In this document: piece after piece, positions 17,418 through 25,540 of the stretch
Numbering within the stretch: the stretch's first letter is position 1
How the letters are laid out: the number at the start of each line of letters is the position of its first letter
From: UBA2779 sp965232615
GTDB lineage: Bacteria > Spirochaetota > Spirochaetia > DSM-2461
DNA: 64,000 nucleotides
Assembly (NCBI GenBank): GCA_965232615.1
Contig: OZ246985.1
Location: forward strand, 1,302,001-1,366,000
Direction: 5' to 3'
Made by a program: the position numbers and the translations under genes
The notes under the pieces: generated by a model
Told to the model about the DNA's origin: nothing
Databases searched by the model: none
What the model saw: only the letters and a program-made list of their open reading frames with translations

Positions 17418-17503
17418 ACCGGAGTGTGCTTGAGGCACATGAGGATTTAAGGTTTTATATCCAACGCCGCATGGATGCGAAGATTGAAGCTGTACAAAGC
17501 ACT
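17362..17503. mobile_element. MITE-3 copy 2
   Basis: 142 bp with perfect 15-bp terminal inverted repeats AGTGCTTTGTACAGC / GCTGTACAAAGCACT and the same foldback interior as copy 1. Differences from copy 1 include the pair CTTAAA/TTTAAG in place of CTCAAA/TTTGAG, which keeps the stem paired. It lies between the ends of the convergent comFB remnant and the propeller protein and supplies the stop region of both. Confidence 0.88.
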
Positions 17504-19574
17504 AGTTCAGATCCAGGATATTCAGGTTCTTCAGTCTGGATGGATCAAGTTCTCTGTTACCGCTGTACAGGATGAAATTCCCCAATGCTTCTTCGGTTGT
17601 CCATATTGTCTCCCGGTTCGGACTCTGGGCCAGCCATAAATCTCCTTTAAAGAAGCTGACACTCAGCAGGGCTTGCTTACCTCTTTTTTTGTCCCAGAGA
17701 ATCAATCTCCCACCTGCATCTATTCCGTAAAGAAGATTACCATGTTCGTGGAGACTTATTATCTGTTCATCCCATTCGAATATTTTTCTCTGATCTCCGT
17801 TAATCCTGGTTATTGCACCGCCTAGAGTTGTGTAAACTCCACCGCTTGATTGATTTGGAATAACAATGGCATTGAAATCTTCACCATCAATCCGAGCCAA
17901 TAACCGGGAAATTGCAGGATCTTCAATATCATGAGCCCTCAGTTCTGTGGTCATTTCAGTGCGACTTTTTCGGGAAGCGCCCAGAGTGTAGAAAAATTGT
18001 TCGTCAGAAGTGATGCTGTAAACTATAAATCGATTGTCAGAAATGGGAGATGATTCTTTTGTGGACATATCAATTCTTTCCAGAGAAGCATGGTCTTTCT
18101 TATTCACTGATCGACCAGCAAGGACGAAATTCCCGTCTGAAGAATAGGATGCGTCCAGTATTCCCAGAGATGTGTATTCATTTAGTATCATCCCATTCTG
18201 GGTGTCTGAAATTCGTATCGTCCCGGTATTATCCACGGTCAAGGTTTGTTCACTGTCAATAATTTCAAGTTCATGTATCATTGTATTGCTCATGAGATAT
18301 TTCATGTTTGCGGGATGATTGAAATCTAAAACTTTTATTCCTCTATCAGCTGTCTGTTCTGCCCACAGAAGTACATCACCGTTAGGGATAATTTCCAGTC
18401 CGGTATCCCCAACAGGTAAACCAGACATTGTAAGATTATTGGTGAGTTCTTCCAGATTACTGGAATCCTCATGAGAATTGGTATTAAAAAATGGAGATGT
18501 GAATCGTACTATTCTGCGACTGTTACTGATGTACATTTCATCATTATAAAATGCTGAATCCTGGGGATACCACAGTATATCACGGATGATTTCTGATAAA
18601 CCCGATTCTGTAAGCTGGAGTAACTCACCAGAAGAAGTCGCAATATAAGCATGTTCTCTGTCTCTGGTAATGCTGACAGGAGGAGATGTTGTCTGCAACA
18701 GGAATTTTGCAGGCTTGTAATCTCTGTCAATGAAATCTCCATCGATTATTGTAAACTGCTGGACCATTAATCCTGAGTCCGTTTTAACAAGAACATCCAG
18801 GTAGCCGTTTGAAGCATCAATAACTGTATCAATAATTTTCGGGATACTCAGTTTGCTCTGAACCGCACCTGTTTGACGGTTGATAGTGTAAAGGGTGTCC
18901 GATTTGCGGGCAAGTAGATTCAGTTTTTCGCCAGTCTGAAGTACAATAATATTTTGTAAGTCTGGAAGTGTGCTGACAGTCATTTTTAGAACCGACGCCG
19001 AAATATCCCAGTAATGAATGACACCGGTTGAAGAGTAGGCCATCAAAATTTTTTCAGTTCTACCTATGTATCCCATGTTGTACAGTGATGAGACGTTCTT
19101 CAAATAGGATAGCTGTCTGCCAGTTTTGCTCTCGATAATGAGTATATTGGGTGTATCGATTTTTCCTGCAACCAGATATTTCCCCTTTGTCGACCAGGAT
19201 ATGTAAAGAGGTTGGGCATTTAAGGAAAACCTGTATAATTCTTTCTCATCATTCCAGTCCCAGACAGAAAGGGTGTATAAATCATTCTTTGATGAGATCA
19301 ATGCTATTCTGTTTCCTGTTGGATCACTTCGAAACAGATGACTTTTACCGTTTGTTACCTTGATTCGATGGAGGATTTTTCTGGATTTCGGATCGGTAAC
19401 GATGAGTATGCCATCCTGCCCGACAGAAAGAAGCATACCAGATTTTTTGTGCCACTGTACATCAACAGGTTTACCTCTGTGAAAGGATTGGATAACAAGA
19501 CGGTTAGTAGCTGATACCTGATGAACAGACAGCGCAAAGAATAGAATAAAAGATACAGGCTGGAAGAATCGCAT
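17502..19574 (-). CDS. Secreted WD40/YVTN-like beta-propeller protein
   Basis: About 690 aa from the ATG at 19574 (an earlier ATG at 19592 lies inside rseP). A signal peptide (MRFFQPVSFILFFALSVHQVSA) is followed by repeated blades with WD-like cores such as VDVQWHKKSGMLLSVGQDG, IHYWDISASVLK and GRLILWDKKRGK. It is probably periplasmic and may scaffold protein contacts; no enzyme motif is visible. It is the last gene of the rpsB-rseP operon, 5 nt after rseP. The stop TAG (17504-17502) is made from the outer bases of MITE-3 copy 2. Confidence 0.8.
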   Translation of the reverse strand: MRFFQPVSFILFFALSVHQVSATNRLVIQSFHRGKPVDVQWHKKSGMLLSVGQDGILIVTDPKSRKILHRIKVTNGKSHLFRSDPTGNRIALISSKNDLYTLSVWDWNDEKELYRFSLNAQPLYISWSTKGKYLVAGKIDTPNILIIESKTGRQLSYLKNVSSLYNMGYIGRTEKILMAYSSTGVIHYWDISASVLKMTVSTLPDLQNIIVLQTGEKLNLLARKSDTLYTINRQTGAVQSKLSIPKIIDTVIDASNGYLDVLVKTDSGLMVQQFTIIDGDFIDRDYKPAKFLLQTTSPPVSITRDREHAYIATSSGELLQLTESGLSEIIRDILWYPQDSAFYNDEMYISNSRRIVRFTSPFFNTNSHEDSSNLEELTNNLTMSGLPVGDTGLEIIPNGDVLLWAEQTADRGIKVLDFNHPANMKYLMSNTMIHELEIIDSEQTLTVDNTGTIRISDTQNGMILNEYTSLGILDASYSSDGNFVLAGRSVNKKDHASLERIDMSTKESSPISDNRFIVYSITSDEQFFYTLGASRKSRTEMTTELRAHDIEDPAISRLLARIDGEDFNAIVIPNQSSGGVYTTLGGAITRINGDQRKIFEWDEQIISLHEHGNLLYGIDAGGRLILWDKKRGKQALLSVSFFKGDLWLAQSPNRETIWTTEEALGNFILYSGNRELDPSRLKNLNILDLN

Positions 19575-19578
19575 TACT

Positions 19579-20952
19579 CTAATGGCTGGCACCTTTATAG
19601 CCCATTAAATCACCGGTCGTTGCAATTATGGTGAGAATGAATACGATTACTATACCCGCAATTTGATATCTGTATATCAATTGAGGCTTCAATGGCCGTT
19701 TCCGTAACCATTCTGTAGTGAATAACACGATCTGCCCTCCATCAAGAACAGGTATGGGGAGGAGATTGAGAAAGGCCAGGGAAATCGAAATAAATGCTAT
19801 GAGTCTGGATGTCATCAAAAGACCGGGTCTGAACCCATATTGAAATCCCTTTACAACAGTCTCACCTGTCAGGGAAATAAGACGTACAGGGCCGGAAACA
19901 GCATTCTGCAATTGTATTCCCATAAACATCATGCGAATACTCCGTAAGGTCGATTCAATTGTATTCCATGATTCTGATACTCCTCGTGCTATTGCTCCGG
20001 GTAATCCCAGCTTTTCAGAACGGCCAACTTTCACTGCAAACTCAATGCCCATGTCCGCCCCAGGTATGAAATCCCAGTTAGCTTCAAGATGTTTCCCATC
20101 ACGCAGGAATTCCATGCGCACGGTGGTGTTTGAACCCTTCAATGAATTGTAAACATCAATAGTATGGGAGATGGGTTTATTGTTAATTGAGATAATCTTA
20201 TCTCCAGATTGAAGTCCTGCCAGAGCGGCTGCAGATTCTGATTCAATAGATGATATCACCGGGTCGACCCAGTTCATCACTCCAATGACCGCTCTCCCAT
20301 CGACTTTATCCAATTGAGGAATAATTGTGGTTGACAGTTTTTTACCATCTCGAAGAAAAGTCAATGCGATTCTTTCACCTGGTCTGAATATCAATCTCTG
20401 TTGCAATTCCTGAAATCGGTCAATTTTCCTGCCATCAATTTCAAGAATGAGATCACCAGTTTTCAATCCAGCTTCATCGGCTGGCCAGGTAAGACCATTT
20501 TCAGAGTATTCTGAGATCAGAATGATTTCAGGTTCTGTATATTGCTCATTGTATCCAATCCATGCAATTGCTGTAAAAATAAGAATGGATAAAACAATAT
20601 TACCTGTGGGACCGGCAATGGATACAAGGATCCTCTTCCAGGGTGCACTGGCATAGAAATCACCTTCACGAGAAGGAATGGACTTCATTCTTTTTTCCAA
20701 AGCTAATCTCAATGACTCTTCTCCATCGAAGCGGCAATAACCGCCAAGAGGAATCAGGGATAACCTGTAGTCTGTTTCTTTGTAGCGAAATCCAAGCAAG
20801 CGCTTACCAAATCCAATTGAAAATGTCGTTACTCTAATTTTTACCAGCCGGGCAACAATGTAGTGACTGGCCTCATGGATCAATACCACGAAGGATAAAC
20901 CTGCTATTCCAAGAGTTACTTTGATAACAATACTCAATATGGGATTACCCAA
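19579..20952 (-). CDS. rseP: RIP metalloprotease RseP (site-2 protease)
   Basis: 457-aa intramembrane zinc protease. It shows the catalytic HEASH (HExxH) near residue 26 in the first membrane helix, two tandem PDZ domains (about 165-215 with GLKTGDLILEIDG, and 235-300 with GLQSGDKIISINN), and the third ligand region NLLPIPVLDGGQ near residue 395. It cleaves membrane-bound anti-sigma factors or remnant signal peptides. The start overlaps the cdsA stop by 8 nt; no dxr lies between them. Confidence 0.93.
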   Translation of the reverse strand: MGNPILSIVIKVTLGIAGLSFVVLIHEASHYIVARLVKIRVTTFSIGFGKRLLGFRYKETDYRLSLIPLGGYCRFDGEESLRLALEKRMKSIPSREGDFYASAPWKRILVSIAGPTGNIVLSILIFTAIAWIGYNEQYTEPEIILISEYSENGLTWPADEAGLKTGDLILEIDGRKIDRFQELQQRLIFRPGERIALTFLRDGKKLSTTIIPQLDKVDGRAVIGVMNWVDPVISSIESESAAALAGLQSGDKIISINNKPISHTIDVYNSLKGSNTTVRMEFLRDGKHLEANWDFIPGADMGIEFAVKVGRSEKLGLPGAIARGVSESWNTIESTLRSIRMMFMGIQLQNAVSGPVRLISLTGETVVKGFQYGFRPGLLMTSRLIAFISISLAFLNLLPIPVLDGGQIVLFTTEWLRKRPLKPQLIYRYQIAGIVIVFILTIIATTGDLMGYKGASH

Positions 20953-21790
20953 GTGTATACCTTCCCATCTTTAAAAATATAATAAAAAGTGGTGCGGTGA
21001 ACAGGCATGAATCTATGGAATCCAATATCCCGCCTCGACCCAGGATTACTCTTCCTGAATCCTTAACCCCAACAGCACGTTTAAGAGCTGACTCAACAAG
21101 ATCTCCAATAATAACAGTAATACCCAGAATGATACCGAAAAAAAGAAGCTGCCATAGTGAGTGGGGGAGCAGGTTGGGAAGAAACCGCGATGCCGCGACG
21201 ATGACAATGGCCGAAGATATTGCACCGGCGATAAAGCCTTCAAGGCTTTTATTGGGACTGACCGCAATCAGATCACGGTGCTTACCAAGAAGTACACCAA
21301 TAAGCCATGCACTTGAATCATTGAGAAAAATTATAAGCATAAATACAAAGATGGCATAGCGATTTTGAGGCAGCAGGCTGATCTCATGCATCCACCAGAG
21401 AAAATATCCTGGATATACAACCATTATCAATTTCGCACCAATGTTTTTAATAACAAAGGGGAACTCAGCCTCCGAAGCAAATACTGCATGGGTAAAAGCC
21501 CAGGTTATTCCGAGTGTAAGAGCAAGAGTGGGTATCTCAGGATAAATCCAGCCTCGATGGACCAGCCATGAGAGAATAGGAGCAAGAGCAGGAATAAAGA
21601 TTGACCAGGGGGGGGTGTTGATCTCTGCCTGCTTGAACATGGCTCTCATCTCAAAACCAGCAATAAGCCCAAGAATGACTATGAGTCCTGTGTACCATAT
21701 GTAGTATTTGAGAGGTGTAAAAAGAATCAGCATTCCAAGAAAAGGAATTGAGACTACAAACAGGATGACTCTTTTTACTACATTACTCAT
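20945..21790 (-). CDS. cdsA: Phosphatidate cytidylyltransferase
   Basis: Makes CDP-diacylglycerol for phospholipid synthesis. About 281 aa from the ATG at 21790, which has GGGAGGG upstream; a longer frame to 21844 lies inside uppS. It is polytopic with about eight hydrophobic helices. The family signature is near the C-terminus: SALKRAVGVKDSGRVIL then GRGGILDSID, where the usual HGG reads RGG and the following DR reads DS, so slightly atypical. Overlaps uppS and rseP by 8 nt each. Confidence 0.92.
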   Translation of the reverse strand: MSNVVKRVILFVVSIPFLGMLILFTPLKYYIWYTGLIVILGLIAGFEMRAMFKQAEINTPPWSIFIPALAPILSWLVHRGWIYPEIPTLALTLGITWAFTHAVFASEAEFPFVIKNIGAKLIMVVYPGYFLWWMHEISLLPQNRYAIFVFMLIIFLNDSSAWLIGVLLGKHRDLIAVSPNKSLEGFIAGAISSAIVIVAASRFLPNLLPHSLWQLLFFGIILGITVIIGDLVESALKRAVGVKDSGRVILGRGGILDSIDSCLFTAPLFIIFLKMGRYTLG

Positions 21791-22490
21791 GTTCCCTCCC
21801 AAATCGGCGTCGACGGGATTGAAAATGAGATATTGCCTCATCAAAATGCTTTGATGACCAATCAGGCCAGAAAATATCGGAGAAGTAAAACTCTGAGTAT
21901 GCTGTTTGCCAGAGAAGAAAATTACTTAATCGACACTCTCCGCCAGTGCGTATCATCATGTCAGGATAAGAAATTTCCGGCTGATCAAGATTCTGGCGTA
22001 ACAGTTCTTCCGTCAGTGAGTCCAGTTTGCCGCCTTTTTGGGCAAAGCATTTAATGGCTCTCACGATCTCATCTCGACCACCATAATTTATAAGGAGATT
22101 GACCTTCATACCATCGAATAGGGCTGTTTCACTTTCAGATAGAAGAATTGCATCCTGTACTGATTGCGGTAGACTTTCAAGATTTCCAGAATGGATGATT
22201 CTTATCCGGTGTTCTTTATAAAAATCATACTGCTTCCTGAGATTTGAGCTTATAAGATTCATCAGGAAATCCACTTCAAGAACCGCACGATGCCAGTTTT
22301 CAGTGGAAAAAACATAGAGAGACAGGACTTTGATGCCTGAATTCGAAGCATGAGCCACAATTCGTTTTGCTGCTTTCAAGCCTTCCTTATGACCACTGGT
22401 ACGGGGGAGGCCTCGTTCCTGTGCCCAACGACCATTCCCGTCCATTATTATACCAATATGGTATGGCATAATGGGGGTTTCATCCCTCAT
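21783..22490 (-). CDS. uppS: Undecaprenyl diphosphate synthase (cis-prenyltransferase)
   Basis: Builds the C55 lipid carrier for cell wall synthesis. 235 aa with the catalytic IIMDGNGRWA, SGHKEGLKA, YVFSTENWHR, LINYGGRDEI and the C-terminal MIRTGGECRLSNFLLWQTAYSE segments. The ATG overlaps the frr stop by one base (TAATG). Confidence 0.95.
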   Translation of the reverse strand: MRDETPIMPYHIGIIMDGNGRWAQERGLPRTSGHKEGLKAAKRIVAHASNSGIKVLSLYVFSTENWHRAVLEVDFLMNLISSNLRKQYDFYKEHRIRIIHSGNLESLPQSVQDAILLSESETALFDGMKVNLLINYGGRDEIVRAIKCFAQKGGKLDSLTEELLRQNLDQPEISYPDMMIRTGGECRLSNFLLWQTAYSEFYFSDIFWPDWSSKHFDEAISHFQSRRRRFGREHE

Positions 22491-23035
22491 TAAACTTCCA
22501 TAATCTCCTGCTCTTTGGCCTTAAACATATTGTCAATCTTTTCTATAAAGGAATCTGTCAGTTTCTGGATAGTGACTGTTTCTTTTTTTCGTTCATCTTC
22601 GGTATATTCACCGTGTTTAATCTGATCATTTAAATCACGGCGAATGTTTCGGATGGAAACCCTGGAGGCTTCAGCAATACTTTTTGCCTGTTTCACTAGT
22701 TCCTTACGTCGCTCTTCATTAAGCGGGGGAATGGCTATACGGATTATCTTTCCATCATTACCTGGATTCAACCCCAGTTCGGAGGTCAGTATTGCTTTTT
22801 CAATATCCCCTATGGATTTCCTGTCAAATGGCTGGATTACGATTAAACGAGCCTCAGGAATGGAAATATTGGCCAACTGGTTCAACGGGGTAGGGGTTCC
22901 GTAATAATCAATATGTATTCCGTTAAACAGAGATGCTGAAGCACGGCCTGTTCTTAATTGACTGAAGTCATCTTCAAGAGCATTGATACTTTTACTCATT
23001 CTTTGTTCGGCACCAGTCATTTTCATATCATCCAC
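22490..23035 (-). CDS. frr: Ribosome recycling factor
   Basis: 181 aa. It matches RRF throughout: MSKSINALEDDFSQLRTGRAS, DYYGTPTPLNQLA, DRKSIGDIEKAI, NPGNDGKIIRI, PPLNEERRKELVKQ. It splits post-termination ribosomes together with EF-G. The start may be the first Met or the Met four residues later. It lies 23 nt downstream of tsf. Confidence 0.95.
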   Translation of the reverse strand: MDDMKMTGAEQRMSKSINALEDDFSQLRTGRASASLFNGIHIDYYGTPTPLNQLANISIPEARLIVIQPFDRKSIGDIEKAILTSELGLNPGNDGKIIRIAIPPLNEERRKELVKQAKSIAEASRVSIRNIRRDLNDQIKHGEYTEDERKKETVTIQKLTDSFIEKIDNMFKAKEQEIMEV

Positions 23036-23058
23036 AAGTATTCTCCTTCGAAAACAAT

Positions 23059-23904
23059 CTAGTCTTCCTGACCGATAGCAATGTACGCATAATCAGTCAA
23101 TGTCAAGTTGCCATTGACACTCTTCGCAGTTTCATTGATTACCTGTTTAACAGACTTTTTATTCTCCTTGATGTGATCCTGTTCAATCAGACATATTTGA
23201 CCTAGATGCTTATTCAGTTTTCCCTGAACTATTCCTTTTACTACTTTTTCAGGCTTGTCGCCCAGTTTACTGGCCTGAGAGTAAAATATCTCTTCCTGTT
23301 CTTTGATATAAGCTGGGGCAATTGTGTCCCGGCTCAAGTAAGATGGATTACATGCCGCTACATGTAAGGCCAGATCAAATGCAAGGGCTTTCACTTCATC
23401 TGCATCGGCAGTTTCTGCACTGTCACAGGTCAATTTTACCATACTTCCTATAACACCATCATTATGGGCATAACTGATAACAATTTCATTATCAGCATAT
23501 TCCCAGTAGACAATTTTTCCCAGGAGCATGTTCTCCTTAAGAACAGCCACCGCCTCTTTGACCATATTTTCAACAGAGATGCTTCTATCAGCTGAACCTG
23601 AACTCAAAATGGCCGTAGCAATTTTTTCTCCAGTTGCCCGAAATACATCATTCTTAGCGACAAAGTCCGTTTCACAGGTGAGTTCTATCATGGAAGCTTT
23701 ACCACTCTCAATGGATGTGAAAACTGAACCATTTCTAGTTGCCCGGCCTATGCGTTTATCTGCACTTGCCATACCTTGCTCTTTGAGAATTTTCTCAGCA
23801 AGAGAGAATTCTCCTGATGCTTTGATCAGGGCATTCTTACAATCCAGCATACCTGCACCAGTTTTATCCCGGAGTTTCTTTACATCCTGAGGAGTTACAG
23901 CCAT
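23059..23904 (-). CDS. tsf: Elongation factor Ts
   Basis: Nucleotide exchange factor for EF-Tu, 281 aa. N-terminal UBA-like domain with KKLRDKTGAGMLDCKNAL, then IELTCETDFVAKN and the C-terminal core through QVINETAKSVNG. Its ATG directly abuts a TAA (23907-23905) that ends the open frame coming from the S2 repeat region. This is the expected coupling of an upstream S2 gene to tsf. Confidence 0.95.
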   Translation of the reverse strand: MAVTPQDVKKLRDKTGAGMLDCKNALIKASGEFSLAEKILKEQGMASADKRIGRATRNGSVFTSIESGKASMIELTCETDFVAKNDVFRATGEKIATAILSSGSADRSISVENMVKEAVAVLKENMLLGKIVYWEYADNEIVISYAHNDGVIGSMVKLTCDSAETADADEVKALAFDLALHVAACNPSYLSRDTIAPAYIKEQEEIFYSQASKLGDKPEKVVKGIVQGKLNKHLGQICLIEQDHIKENKKSVKQVINETAKSVNGNLTLTDYAYIAIGQED

Positions 23905-25323
23905 TTACTCACTCCCAACTTCATCTGAACTGACATTATTTTCTTGATTTGCATCTTCCTTCTTCTTTTCCTTTTTTTTAGTTGTATTGGAACTCCTGGT
24001 TCTGGTTATTTCAGAGGTTGTTGTTTTTGCTTTCGCAGTAGATCTTACCTTATCGGAAGTCTTCACCTTATCAGAAGTCTTCGCTTTATCAGAAGTCTTC
24101 GCTTTATCAGAAGTCTTCGCTTTATCGGAAGTCTTCGCCTTATCAGAAGTCTTCGCCTTATCAGAAGTCTTCGTCTTATCAGAAGTCTTCGCCTTATCAG
24201 AAGTCTTCGCCTTATCAGAAGTCTTCGCCTTATCAGAAGTCTTCGCCTTATCAGAAGTCTTCGCCTTATCGGAAGTTTCTGCCATATCGGAAGTCTTCGC
24301 CTTATCGGAAGTCTTCGCCTTATCAGAAGTTTCTGCCATATCGGAAGTCTTCGCCTTATCGGAAGTTTCGCCATATCAGAAGTCTTCGCCTTATCAGAAG
24401 TCTTCGCCTTATCAGAAGTCTTCGCCTTATCGGAAGTCTTCGCCTTATCAGAAGTCTCTGCCTTATCGGAAGTCTCTGTCTTATCGGAAGTCTTATCGGA
24501 AGTCTTCGCCTTATCGGAAGTTTCTGCCATATCAGAAGTCTTCGCCTTATCAGAAGTCTTCGCCTTATCGGAAGTCTTCGCTTTATCGGAAGTCTTCGCC
24601 TTATCAGAAGTCTCTGTCATATCGGAAGTCTTCGCCTTATCGGAAGTCTCTACCTTATCGGAAGTCTCTGTCTTATCGGAAGTCTTCGCCTTATCGGAAG
24701 TTTCTGCCATATCAGAAGTCTTCGCCTTATCAGAAGTCTTCGCCTTATCAGAAGTCTTCGCCTTATCAGAAGTCTTAGCCTTATCAGAAGTCTTCGCCTT
24801 ATCGGAAGTTTCTGCCTTATCAGAAGTCTTCGCCTTATCAGAAGTCTTCGCCTTATCGGAAGTTTCTGCCATATCAGAAGTCTTCGCCTTATCAGAAGTC
24901 TTCGCCTTATCGGAAGTCTTAGCCTTATCAGAAGTCTTCGCCATATCGGAAGTCTTCGCCTTATCAGAAGTCTTCGCCTTATCGGAAGTCTTCGCCTTAT
25001 CGGAAGTCTTCGCCTTATCGGAAGTTTCTGCCATATCAGAAGTCTTCGCCTTACCGGAAGTCTTCGCCTTATCAGAAGTCTTCGCCTTATCAGAAGTCTT
25101 CGCCTTATCAGAAGTCTTCGCCTTATCAGAAGTCTTCGCCTTATCAGAAGTCTTCGCCTTATCGGAAGTCTTCGCCTTATCAGAAGTTTCTGCCATATCG
25201 GAAGTCTTCGCCATATCGGAAGTTTCTGCCATATCGGAAATCTTCGCCTTATCAGAAGTCTTCGCCTTATCAGAAGTCTTCGCCTTATCAGAAGTCTTAG
25301 CCTTATCAGAAGTCTTAGCTTTA
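23905..25323 (-). pseudogene. Out-of-frame remainder of the S2 C-terminal repeat extension
   Basis: Minus-strand hexapeptide repeats of the type KTSDKA/ETSDMA continue after the rpsB stop at 25324, in a frame one base away, down to about 24370. There a 1-base deletion (GGCGAAAC instead of GGCAGAAAC) returns them to the rpsB frame. From 24369 to 23905 the frame is the same as rpsB and ends in a Lys/Glu-rich, non-repetitive tail (KKKEKKKEDANQ, SSDEVGSE) at a TAA touching the tsf ATG. Without the two indels, rpsB would be one frame of about 805 codons (26322-23905). Whether it is translated as it stands is unknown; a sequence error in the repeats is a real alternative. Confidence 0.6.
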
Positions 25324-25540
25324 TCAGAAGTCGGAAGTCTTCGCCTTCGCCATATCGGAAGTCTTCGCCATATCGGAAGTCTTCGCCATATCGGAAGTCT
25401 TCGCCATATCGGAAGTCTTCGCCATATCGGAAGTTTCTGCCATATCAGAAGTTTCTGCCATATCAGAAGTTTCTGCCATATCAGAAGTTTCTGCCATATC
25501 GGAAGTTTCTGCCATATCGGAAGTCTCTGCCATATCGGGA
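24045..25540 (-). repeat. 18-bp tandem repeat array, about 80 units
   Basis: The unit on the minus strand is ACTTC[TC]GATAAGGC[GC]AAG or its variant ACTTCCGATATGGCAGAA. This gives TSDKAK or TSDMAE. Two unit types are mixed: a KTSDKA-rich majority and ETSDMA units, the latter dense near rpsB. Units differ mostly at silent positions. Eighteen is a multiple of three, so unit gain or loss does not shift frame; only partial units do. The last 85-90 residues of rpsB as annotated are already part of this array. Confidence 0.92.

Noticed and set aside
24063..25232. Separate 389-codon minus-strand gene
   Set aside because: Its ATG is merely the first Met of the shifted repeat frame. The second part (LPIRRR, LLIRRR) is out of the TSDKA frame after the 1-base deletion. 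It is treated as part of the broken S2 extension.
24045..25540. CRISPR array
   Set aside because: The region is a head-to-tail 18-bp repeat with no unique spacers and no cas genes nearby.
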